Shown here: positions 8,282-15,854 of the stretch, piece by piece
How positions within the stretch are numbered: position 1 is the stretch's first letter
Layout: each line of letters starts with the position of its first letter
Origin: a virus
IMG/VR virus record: IMGVR_UViG_3300017757_000042
Span: 1-36,966 of that record
Length of the DNA stretch: 36,966 bases
Reading direction: 5' to 3' (one strand)
Position numbers and translations under genes: made by a program
The notes under the pieces: model-generated
The model's input: only the letters and a program-made list of their open reading frames with translations
Databases searched by the model: none
Told to the model about the DNA's origin: nothing

Positions 8282-9837
8282 TGGGATTAAAAAGCGGAAG
8301 ATATACAGCAGATAAATTTAAACAAAGTTTATCAAACCCTACGCAAAGTCTTAAAAAACAGGCTGACTTAGACTTTGGTATTTACTTAGGTGAAATTATT
8401 GTTCGTCCAAAAGATGATACTAATAGTGGTCGTTTAACCGTATGGTTACCTGCTCTAGGAAAAGATAGAGACAACCCTAGTAACTATGTAAATGCTTATT
8501 GGAGTTCTCCTTTTGCTGGAAGTACCCCTGGTAATAAAATTGGAGATAATTTAGCCGCTTATACAGAAACACAAAAAACATATGGCATGTGGATGGTTCC
8601 GCCTGATCCAGGTAATTGGGTATTAATTTGTTTTGCTGATGGAAAATCTAAATTTCCATTTTGTATAGGATGTTTATTCCCGGATCAAATGCAAAATATG
8701 GTACCAGGACTAGCAGGTGGTAAAACTTTTGGTACAGACATAAAATTACCTGTCGGAGAAGTAAATAGAAATACACCAGATATAGACCATGGCAAAAATG
8801 CTACTAGACCTTTACATCCGTACATAACGAAACCAATATTGGACCAAGGCTTAATATTAGATCCATTAAGAGGAGTATCTAACGCAAGTGCTAGAAGAGA
8901 ATCACCTAGTAGAGTTTATGGTATTAGTACACCAGGACCAGAATACATCAACTTAGATACTGCAAAGAAAGACGGCACTCATAGAGGCGCCGGACATAGT
9001 TTTGTAATGGATGACGGAGATGTATTAGGTAATGACCAAAACATAAGAATTAGAACTGGCGGTGGCAATCAAATATTAATGGACGACACTAATGGACTCA
9101 TATATGTTATAAATGCAAAAGGTACTGCTTGGATAGAATTAGGAGCAGATGGTGATATTCAAATTTATAGTGAAAAAGATATAAACTATAGAGCAATGGG
9201 TAATATTAATATGAGAGCAGAAAAAAATATTAATATAGATGGTAATGTTGCTGTTAATATAAATGCTGGAGTATACGGCGAAGCACATGCAGTAACTACA
9301 GCAGAAGGAGAACAACACGGTATGTTGAATATCAATGCTGGTGCAGAAATAAATGCTATTGCTAAAAAAGATTTCAAATTAACAGCAGATGATTTGGGAA
9401 GTATGCATGTATTAAGTAAAAATAATACACATTTTACAGCAAAAAAAGATGCACATTATGTTGCAAAAGGCTCAACATTCCTATCTGCAAACGATGGTAC
9501 ACATATAAGAAGTGGTAGTGAAACAAATATTGAATCTGGTGGTTTAACAAATGTGCTTGGTTCAGAAGTACACTTAAATGATGGTGGATCCGCAAGTAGT
9601 GGACAAAATGCACAACCGGCTTTAACAGTTCAACAATATGTAATACCAGAAGAAGAAATCCAAAAACCAGAGTGGGAATATGAATTCCAGGATACTACAG
9701 AAGACAATCCTCTCCCTACACAAGGTGAACGAAACGGTGAGGCTTTAACAACACAAAGTATTATACCTGAATTACCAACTAGAGAACCTTGGTCAGGACA
9801 TTTGGATAGAGATAAAGAAATAGAAAAAGACAACTAA
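8281..9837 (+). CDS. gp5: Baseplate hub spike gp5, without lysozyme domain
   Basis: A 518-residue gp5/VgrG-like spike. Residues about 30-150 form the OB-fold (GIYLGEIIVRPKDD, SGRLTVWLPALG, NYVNAYWSSPF, DPGNWVLICFADG). After a linker, residues about 238-430 form the triple-stranded beta-helix, with repeats such as GDIQIYSEKDIN and GNINMRAEKNINID. T4 gp5 (575 residues) has a lysozyme domain between the two; here the roughly 85-residue linker (PHPYITKPILDQG and following) is too short for it and shows no lysozyme catalytic pattern. The protein probably only punctures, and wall digestion must come from elsewhere. Its ATG overlaps the previous stop, preceded by GGGGAGG. The stop overlaps that of the oppositely directed small gene. 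Confidence 0.87.
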   Translation: MGLKSGRYTADKFKQSLSNPTQSLKKQADLDFGIYLGEIIVRPKDDTNSGRLTVWLPALGKDRDNPSNYVNAYWSSPFAGSTPGNKIGDNLAAYTETQKTYGMWMVPPDPGNWVLICFADGKSKFPFCIGCLFPDQMQNMVPGLAGGKTFGTDIKLPVGEVNRNTPDIDHGKNATRPLHPYITKPILDQGLILDPLRGVSNASARRESPSRVYGISTPGPEYINLDTAKKDGTHRGAGHSFVMDDGDVLGNDQNIRIRTGGGNQILMDDTNGLIYVINAKGTAWIELGADGDIQIYSEKDINYRAMGNINMRAEKNINIDGNVAVNINAGVYGEAHAVTTAEGEQHGMLNINAGAEINAIAKKDFKLTADDLGSMHVLSKNNTHFTAKKDAHYVAKGSTFLSANDGTHIRSGSETNIESGGLTNVLGSEVHLNDGGSASSGQNAQPALTVQQYVIPEEEIQKPEWEYEFQDTTEDNPLPTQGERNGEALTTQSIIPELPTREPWSGHLDRDKEIEKDN

Positions 9838-10031
9838 ATTTGTTGTTTCAATTCTCTTTGTAAATCAGCAAACTTAATATAAGCACGATATTTGCCTTCT
9901 TGCTCTTCAGCAACCATCATTTTAAGTTGTTTAATTTCTTCTTTAAGAGCCTGGCACTCGTTGTTCTTATCAACGAGCATTGTGCGAAGTTGCTCTTCTA
10001 ATGTATTATTAAGTGATGTATTAGTCATCAT
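9834..10031 (-). CDS. Small coiled-coil protein, function unknown
   Basis: The 65-residue product is almost entirely a predicted coiled coil from about residue 10 to 63, with a heptad-like pattern (LEEQLRTMLV, ECQALKEEIKQLKMMV, FADLQRELKQQI). No signal peptide or membrane segment is visible. It is last in the leftward cassette and overlaps the end of the hydrolase gene. Two adjacent ATGs (10031 and 10028) could start it. Its TAG is interlocked with the gp5 TAA, with no terminator between the convergent genes. The coding overlap with the hydrolase and the regular coiled coil support a real gene. A regulator, adaptor or partner of the hydrolase are all possible. Confidence 0.55.
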   Translation of the reverse strand: MMTNTSLNNTLEEQLRTMLVDKNNECQALKEEIKQLKMMVAEEQEGKYRAYIKFADLQRELKQQI

Positions 10032-10650
10032 GAAATACCTGTGTTTTTATAATTTCAACAGTATCATAATTAAATAAAACTTCATTATGGCTGGTTGTCA
10101 TTTCTATTTCAATGACATTATTAAGATTCTCAGGAATCGCCTTTTGTGTTTTAACAGTTAGAAGACCATCGTTAGACTCTCCCATACCGGCAAGGTCGTT
10201 ACCACTTGCGTTAAATCCTGTTGTTACTATATTAATTATCTTAAAGTTATTTGAAATGGTTTGTAATGCTGTTAAAATAGCACTTCCCGGCTTCATAGAT
10301 TCAAACAGTTTGCTTTGCCTAAAAACTAAACTTAACCATTTAGCAGTTCTACTTCCTCCCCATGGGGCACTCATGGCTATAAATGTTTTACAGTTATGTA
10401 AAGATTTTATAGCATGTAAACCAACAATACAACCATAACTATGTGCAATAACAGAAAACGGTTCATCACCAAAGGCTTCATATACCTCTGTGTATATGTT
10501 TCTGGATATCACATCGGGTGCTGTTTGGGTATCGTATTCTACTGTAATTAGATTGTGTTCAGGTAAAAATATTCGTAAGAAATTAAAACTTAATCCACTT
10601 TGCCCACTGCCGTGAATGAATACTATATTCTTACAGTTGTGGTAGTGCAT
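10021..10650 (-). CDS. Alpha/beta-hydrolase (lipase/esterase-like)
   Basis: A 209-residue protein with a complete alpha/beta-hydrolase pattern. The oxyanion segment is FIHGSG (residues 11-16), the nucleophile elbow is AHSYG (69-73, Ser71), SAPWGGS (94-100) is typical of lipase/PGAP1-type members, the candidate acid is Asp161 in ESNDGLL, and the candidate base is His188 in TSHNEV. No signal peptide or membrane helix is seen, so it probably acts in the host cytoplasm. Likely chemistry is hydrolysis of an ester or thioester; the substrate is unknown. It is the middle gene of a leftward cassette inside the baseplate cluster, overlapping its neighbours by 20 and 11 bases. It is not part of any T4 core function and is probably an accessory, host-modifying gene. 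Confidence 0.82.
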   Translation of the reverse strand: MHYHNCKNIVFIHGSGQSGLSFNFLRIFLPEHNLITVEYDTQTAPDVISRNIYTEVYEAFGDEPFSVIAHSYGCIVGLHAIKSLHNCKTFIAMSAPWGGSRTAKWLSLVFRQSKLFESMKPGSAILTALQTISNNFKIINIVTTGFNASGNDLAGMGESNDGLLTVKTQKAIPENLNNVIEIEMTTSHNEVLFNYDTVEIIKTQVFHDD

Positions 10651-10909
10651 TTTTCAACATGTTTTCCATGTCATAAAATTCTTGGGGCACTTTACCTTTT
10701 TGACCAACTAAGTTGACCATCTCAAAGAGAACATAGTTCTTAGTATAGTAATCATAAATGCCTACAGAATGTAGACGGTTTTGCTTTTTGTGTTGCATTT
10801 TAAAAAATCTCGGGCCGTAACCTCGAGAACCATCAGTAAGTTTAATTTTCCTATTGATGTCGTCGGCTTTTTTGCAGATTCCATCAAATCGGTCAATGAT
10901 ATTACGCAT
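10631..10909 (-). CDS. Small basic protein, function unknown
   Basis: I place the start at the ATG at 10909 because AAGGA lies 8 bases upstream of it; a longer frame exists only with a TTG at 10936. The 92-residue product is basic in its first half (RNIIDRFDGICKKADDIN, then RGYGPRFFKMQHKKQNR) and more hydrophobic and acidic in its second (SVGIYDYYTKNYVLFEMVN). I do not recognise the family. It is the first gene of the cassette, about 39 bases behind the predicted start of a sigma70 promoter, and overlaps the hydrolase gene by 20 bases. It could be a DNA- or RNA-binding or host-takeover protein, but nothing in the sequence proves this. Confidence 0.65.
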   Translation of the reverse strand: MRNIIDRFDGICKKADDINRKIKLTDGSRGYGPRFFKMQHKKQNRLHSVGIYDYYTKNYVLFEMVNLVGQKGKVPQEFYDMENMLKNALPQL

Positions 10910-10954
10910 TTTACGTTTCCTTAGTTTTATAAGCAAGATAATTCTTACTATGCT

Positions 10955-10983
10955 ATTATGTATTCAACTATTTACAAAGTCAA
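10955..10983 (-). promoter_or_regulatory. Sigma70-type promoter of the leftward accessory cassette
   Basis: Read leftward, TTGACT (10983-10978) and CATAAT (10960-10955) are 17 bases apart. The -35 hexamer is identical to that of the gp55 operon promoter. The predicted start near 10948 leaves a leader of about 39 bases holding AAGGA ahead of the ATG at 10909. This gives the cassette its own host-sigma expression within a late gene cluster. Confidence 0.75.
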
Positions 10984-10998
10984 CCTTTTTTTAGGCAT

Positions 10999-11016
10999 AT
11001 TAAAACTAGTTTTAAT
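10999..11016. repeat. 18-base perfect palindrome between divergent promoters
   Basis: ATTAAAACTAGTTTTAAT is its own reverse complement over all 18 bases. It lies between the leftward sigma70 promoter and the rightward gp25 late box. Its left half, ATTAAAAC (10999-11006), is the upstream element found 17 bases before GATAAATA at gp48 too. The gp8 promoter has a related sequence at the same distance, with 14 of 18 bases identical. It may be an operator or an activator site. Confidence 0.55.
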
Positions 11017-11023
11017 CGTTTAT

Positions 11024-11031
11024 GATAAATA
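11024..11031 (+). promoter_or_regulatory. Late promoter of the gp25-gp7 block
   Basis: GATAAATA ends 5 bases before the gp25 ATG at 11037. With T4 late-promoter geometry (box at -13 to -6) the first transcribed base would be the A of the ATG, so the mRNA would be leaderless. ATTAAAAC lies 17 bases upstream. Confidence 0.78.
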
Positions 11032-11036
11032 TTGAT

Positions 11037-11408
11037 ATGGCAAACATTTATCGAGGCTTTAGCACGGTAGGGAAGGTAAGGGCACCATTTACTAAAATTG
11101 ATGGTGAACTAATTAAATCAGACTTACTCAACGAGCTCTATTCAAGAAAGGGCGAACGAGTAATGAGACCAAACTACGGAACACGCATTTGGGATATACT
11201 AATGAACCCATTGGATGAATTTGTGGTGGAAGAAATCAAGGAAGATATAGACAGAGTAGTTTCTAAAGATCCTAGAGTTGAAATCACAGACATGTTCACG
11301 CAAGTACTCGACCATACTATTAGAGTAACTGTACATTTAAAGTTTAAACCTTTCTTAAACGAAGACACTTTATTTGTAGAGTATGCTAGAGACAATGTAG
11401 AGAACTAA
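11037..11408 (+). CDS. gp25: Baseplate wedge subunit gp25
   Basis: A 123-residue member of the gpW/gp25 family (T4 gp25 is 132), a sheath-initiating wedge component. Typical segments are GERVMRPNYGTRIWDILMNP (about 41-60) and LVNELYSRKG-like text just before it, with a closing FKPFLNEDTLFVEY. I start it at the ATG at 11037 (MANIYRGF). An in-frame ATG at 11022 lies in and upstream of the GATAAATA box, so it would not be transcribed from that promoter. There is no room for a ribosome site behind the predicted start, which suggests leaderless translation. One base separates its stop from gp6. Confidence 0.88.
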   Translation: MANIYRGFSTVGKVRAPFTKIDGELIKSDLLNELYSRKGERVMRPNYGTRIWDILMNPLDEFVVEEIKEDIDRVVSKDPRVEITDMFTQVLDHTIRVTVHLKFKPFLNEDTLFVEYARDNVEN

Positions 11409-11409
11409 T

Positions 11410-14400
11410 ATGGCAGTAAACAGTAGACAAAACAATTTATTTGCGGCAGAGGATTGGTCCGTAGCCTATCAGGCATACAGTCAAGTAGACTTTCAAGCAT
11501 ATGATTTCGATACCATTAGAAATGCAATGGTCGAATATATTAAAACAAACTTTCCTGAAAACTTCAATGACTATATTGAAAGTTCAGAATTTATAGCAAT
11601 TATAGAATTGCTTGCCTACTTAGGTCAGAGTATTGCATTTAGAATGGATATTAATACTAGAGAAAACTTTCTAGAAACAGCAGAAAGAAAAGATTCAGTA
11701 TTTAAACTTGCTAGACAATTAGGTTACAATCCTAAAAGAAATATTCCTGCTAGTGGCTTAATGAAAATTGTTAGTGTTTCAACCAATGAGCCATTAACAG
11801 ATAGTGCAGGAAATAATTTAAACGATAGAACAATTAGTTGGAACGATGCCAACAACCCAGATAGTTACGAACAGTTTATAACTATTATGAATAGTGCATT
11901 TGGAAATGTAAACAGATTTAGTAAACCTGTTAAAACAGGAACAATTGGAGGCATACTAACAGATAGATATGATATTAATACTCCTAACAATTCTCCACTA
12001 GCACATAACTTCAGTGTAAACGTTAACGGTGTAAATAGAAATTTTGATTTTGTAAATATGGATTTTGAAGATGCAGGTGTATTTGCAGAAAAACATCCTG
12101 ATGCTACAAATAACTTTTCAATTATTCATAGAAACGACGGCTTAGGTCTTTTAAGTAAGAACACAGGATTCTTTATGATGTTCAAACAAGGAACATTAAA
12201 TGTACAAGAATTTAACTTTGCACAACCAATTGAAAACAGACAACAAGATATTAATGTTGAAAACATTAATGAGTTCGATGTATACCTACAAGAAGTAGAC
12301 TCACTTAATAACGTATTATCAAAGTGGACTAAAGTGCCAAATACGGTTGGACAAACACTTATGTATAATACTAAAGCAAAAAACACACCGTTGCTATATG
12401 CTGTACAAAACTTAGGTACAGGTGGTATTAAACTACAATTTGCAGACGGTAACTTTGCAAATGTACCAGTAGGAAAATATAGAGCATTTTATAGAGTAAG
12501 TGATAACGAAAGATTCCAACTGCAACCAGATGATGTTAGAGCAACTGTTACAACAATACCTTACTTAACACAAGACGGAAAACAATACAATTTAACAATA
12601 ACAACCAGATTAGAAAATGCTGTAACAAATAGTTTACCAGCAGAAAGTTTAGCAGGCATTAAAGAAAGAGCACCTAAGGCTTACTATGCTCAAGACAGAA
12701 TGATAACAGCACAAGATTATCAAGTACTACCGTTGGCTAAAAGTACAAATATTAAAAAACTAAAAGTTACTAATAAAACACATGCAGGGCATAGTAGATA
12801 TATTGATATTACCGATCCTACTAGCACATTCCAGACTACAACAAACATTGCAGAAGACGGAGCATTGTATGAGGAGGCAAGTAACTCTAGCGATACATTT
12901 ACTATTACGCAAACTAATACAGCACAGGATTTTATTAATACTAAATTCCCAATAATAGTAAAGAATTTAAAATTAAACGATTTTATATACAGTTCGTATA
13001 GGACAGCAATTAAGGAAGAGCCACAATATCAAGACATGTTTGATATTTCCATATATGGCATATCGTGGAATACATTGCCAAGAAAAAGTGTAGGACAATT
13101 TGGTTACCTAACAGAGTTATTCACTAATTCAGGTACTGCCACAGACGTTAATACTGCAAATACCAATTTTAAAATTATACAGCCAGGTTATATGTTAAGA
13201 TTCTATGATCCTGCTGACAAGTCAAGTTATGAATGGGTTAAAATTATAAGCATAGATAATAATGGTGTTAGAAATTCTTCCAGCAGTACTACTAACGGAC
13301 CAGTAAAACTTAACAAAGAAATTAAAAACGGATGGAAATGTGACGAACTTATAGTGGTATTAAGAAAAACACTATTCGCACTTGAAGAACAAGAATTAAG
13401 AAATGCATTAACTAATAGAGCAACATTTGGCTTAAGATTTATGCCTAGTGAAAACAGATACTACATTATAGAAAATAATAACTTATCTTCTTCAATAGAA
13501 TTTAGTGCAGGAAACACAGGCGATATTACAGGTACAGGTGCTGATGCAAGTTGGATATTAAGATTTAACTATACTACAATAGACACATTGTCTTATAGAT
13601 ATGACATAGAAATAAGAGGTACGCAGTTTGTATTTGAAAGTTTAGAAGATATACGTTTTTATGACGTTAATCAAAACAGAATACAAGACAATGCAACAGG
13701 ATTAGCAAAATACGATACTATTGAATTGCCAACTTTAAACCTAAAACCAAGTTTTACAGAAGGATTTAGTTGGGTCGACCAAGATGGTACAACACTTGGC
13801 GATAGATGGTATTTGCCTACAACAGGATCATATTTTCAAAATATTCCATTAATTTCTAGAAATGTTAAATTCTCTGATGTACAAGTATCTTTAACATCTA
13901 ACTTTGGAATATACAAAAACGGAACTGTAGGTGAATTTGTAGAACAAGCAAATATAGAATTAGGCACTAGTTCTGCTACAACAGATGACGGCAACGTAGT
14001 TATTGTAGATGATACTGGTGTTGTTAATTCACTACCAACTATCACTATACCTTTTAGTAATACAACATTCGGTGGCAATATATTAGACGGCTCTGGAAAC
14101 ATTAGATATAGATATAATAATGTTAACCAGCCTTCATTGGCGCCTAGTGTGGTAGGAGATGGTAATGGATTTTATCTACTAGATAGTGATGCTACTGAAC
14201 AAACAGGTAATATTAAAATAGAACTGAATACTAGACATCATTATGCTGTAGATAGTACTACAAGAAATAATAGAAGTGATACTATTAGTATTAAATATGT
14301 TAACGACAATGCAAGAATTGACAGCCCAATTTTATATAGTGCAATTGGCAACTTCCAATATCCGGACGGGTACACAGATCCTAAAAAAGTTAAAGTTACA

Positions 14401-15846
14401 CCAGTAAACACACAATCGTCAGATAGTCCAGATGATCCTATTCAATTTGAAAAGTTTGTTGGAGATGATGATATTATATTATTTGAAAACTACGAAGACT
14501 TTGATGGTTACACTTATACAAGACCTGTTAAATCAGGAATATTAGATTTGAGAAGAGAAAACGGAGTTAATTTTAGTGATGACTACACTAAAATTGCAGG
14601 AGACTCAATTGGTAATGCAGGAGGTAACGGACAAACGGTTTCAGGTGTTGTTCATAATACATCAGACTACGAATACTTCTTAGTTAAAAACAAAACAATA
14701 GTTGATACATTTGATAATACAGAAGGGCTGGGTGCATCTAACGGACTCCACAATAAAAAAGTATACTCCGTGAATACAGGCAAAGTTTATATTATGTCAA
14801 AAAGTAGTACAGACTTATCAAGAGTATCAAATTACGAAAGCTCAAATCATTTTGCTAAAAAAGGAAGAAGTTTTACACAGAATACAAAGTCTGCAAGGCA
14901 GAACGGCGTCATATTTAAATGGACACATATTGCAGATAATAGTGTAAGAATAGATCCTAGCATTAGTAATATACACGAATTTTTCTTACTAACAACTTCT
15001 TACCACTCGCAAGTACAAGCATATATTAATGTACCTGGAACAGCATTTCCAACACCGCCCACAAGTTCGATGTTAGAAAATGAATTTGCAGTATTACAAG
15101 AATTTAAATCTGCAAGTGACCAATTAGTATTTAAAAGTGGAAAGTTTAAAATGTTATTTGGAGCAGATGCATTGAATGAATTACAAGCAAGATTTAAAGT
15201 AGTTAGATTGCCAGGTACAAGTTTAAGCGATAACGAAATTAAAACCCAAGTAGTTACTGCAATTAATAAATATTTTGATGTAGATAACTGGGACTTTGGA
15301 GATACTTTTTACTTTACAGAATTAAGCAGTTATATACATCAACAGGTAGGTAACTCAATAGGAAGTATTGTTATTGTACCTAAAAAAGCAAACGGAGTAT
15401 TTGGGGACTTGTTCCAAGTTAAAGCAGATTCGGATGAACTATTTTTAAGTACTGCATCTATAGATGATATAGATGTTGTAGATAAATTAACACACGGAAA
15501 TATCAAACCAGATAAGTCAAGTTCAGGACTATTTACAACGTATGACGGAGCGGAAAAATCAACAGGACCGTATGCAATTAATGGATACTATCCGTTATAT
15601 GCAACATCAGAAGCGGCAAACTTTGCAGGAGATGGTACAAGTCATTCACATATATTCTTTGGACAAACATTCTATATGCCTAACGGTGTAACATTCTATC
15701 ATGGAACGTATGTGTTAGATCAAAGTGTTGCAGACACCACTTTAGGTAATACAATTACATTAAATAACTCTGTTGGAAATAGTAGTTCCAGCAATAACGG
15801 CTCAGGCGGATCAGGCGGATCTGGCGGCGGCTACAGCGGATATTAA
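11410..15846 (+). CDS. gp6: Baseplate wedge subunit gp6, greatly enlarged
   Basis: The N-terminal part (about 20-130: YDFDTIRNAMVEYIKTNFPE, FIAIIELLAYLGQSIAFRMD, REN FLETAERKDSVFKLARQLGY) is the conserved gp6 head. The C-terminal part (about 1255-1375: ELQARFKVVRLPG, DVDNWDFGDTFYFTELSSYI, NSIGSIVIVPKK) matches the gp6 end. In T4, gp6 (660 residues) forms the iris that joins wedges into the hexagonal baseplate. At 1478 residues this one has roughly 800 extra residues, mostly beta-rich and Asn/Thr-rich, between those ends. The last 25 or so residues are a Ser/Asn/Gly tail (SSSSNNGSGGSGGSGGGY). The ribosome site is weak, so translation may be coupled to gp25. Confidence 0.83.
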   Translation: MAVNSRQNNLFAAEDWSVAYQAYSQVDFQAYDFDTIRNAMVEYIKTNFPENFNDYIESSEFIAIIELLAYLGQSIAFRMDINTRENFLETAERKDSVFKLARQLGYNPKRNIPASGLMKIVSVSTNEPLTDSAGNNLNDRTISWNDANNPDSYEQFITIMNSAFGNVNRFSKPVKTGTIGGILTDRYDINTPNNSPLAHNFSVNVNGVNRNFDFVNMDFEDAGVFAEKHPDATNNFSIIHRNDGLGLLSKNTGFFMMFKQGTLNVQEFNFAQPIENRQQDINVENINEFDVYLQEVDSLNNVLSKWTKVPNTVGQTLMYNTKAKNTPLLYAVQNLGTGGIKLQFADGNFANVPVGKYRAFYRVSDNERFQLQPDDVRATVTTIPYLTQDGKQYNLTITTRLENAVTNSLPAESLAGIKERAPKAYYAQDRMITAQDYQVLPLAKSTNIKKLKVTNKTHAGHSRYIDITDPTSTFQTTTNIAEDGALYEEASNSSDTFTITQTNTAQDFINTKFPIIVKNLKLNDFIYSSYRTAIKEEPQYQDMFDISIYGISWNTLPRKSVGQFGYLTELFTNSGTATDVNTANTNFKIIQPGYMLRFYDPADKSSYEWVKIISIDNNGVRNSSSSTTNGPVKLNKEIKNGWKCDELIVVLRKTLFALEEQELRNALTNRATFGLRFMPSENRYYIIENNNLSSSIEFSAGNTGDITGTGADASWILRFNYTTIDTLSYRYDIEIRGTQFVFESLEDIRFYDVNQNRIQDNATGLAKYDTIELPTLNLKPSFTEGFSWVDQDGTTLGDRWYLPTTGSYFQNIPLISRNVKFSDVQVSLTSNFGIYKNGTVGEFVEQANIELGTSSATTDDGNVVIVDDTGVVNSLPTITIPFSNTTFGGNILDGSGNIRYRYNNVNQPSLAPSVVGDGNGFYLLDSDATEQTGNIKIELNTRHHYAVDSTTRNNRSDTISIKYVNDNARIDSPILYSAIGNFQYPDGYTDPKKVKVTPVNTQSSDSPDDPIQFEKFVGDDDIILFENYEDFDGYTYTRPVKSGILDLRRENGVNFSDDYTKIAGDSIGNAGGNGQTVSGVVHNTSDYEYFLVKNKTIVDTFDNTEGLGASNGLHNKKVYSVNTGKVYIMSKSSTDLSRVSNYESSNHFAKKGRSFTQNTKSARQNGVIFKWTHIADNSVRIDPSISNIHEFFLLTTSYHSQVQAYINVPGTAFPTPPTSSMLENEFAVLQEFKSASDQLVFKSGKFKMLFGADALNELQARFKVVRLPGTSLSDNEIKTQVVTAINKYFDVDNWDFGDTFYFTELSSYIHQQVGNSIGSIVIVPKKANGVFGDLFQVKADSDELFLSTASIDDIDVVDKLTHGNIKPDKSSSGLFTTYDGAEKSTGPYAINGYYPLYATSEAANFAGDGTSHSHIFFGQTFYMPNGVTFYHGTYVLDQSVADTTLGNTITLNNSVGNSSSSNNGSGGSGGSGGGYSGY

Positions 15847-15854
15847 GGAATACC

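Noticed and set aside
10910-10936. Longer TTG-started form of the first cassette gene
   Set aside because: The ATG at 10909 has an AAGGA site at proper distance, while the TTG has none.
11022-11036. Upstream in-frame ATG for gp25
   Set aside because: It lies across the GATAAATA late box, before the predicted transcript start; the family alignment starts naturally at MANIYRGF.
15265-15272. AATAAATA inside gp6 as a late promoter
   Set aside because: First base differs from the G shared by all five supported boxes, and no gene start follows it.
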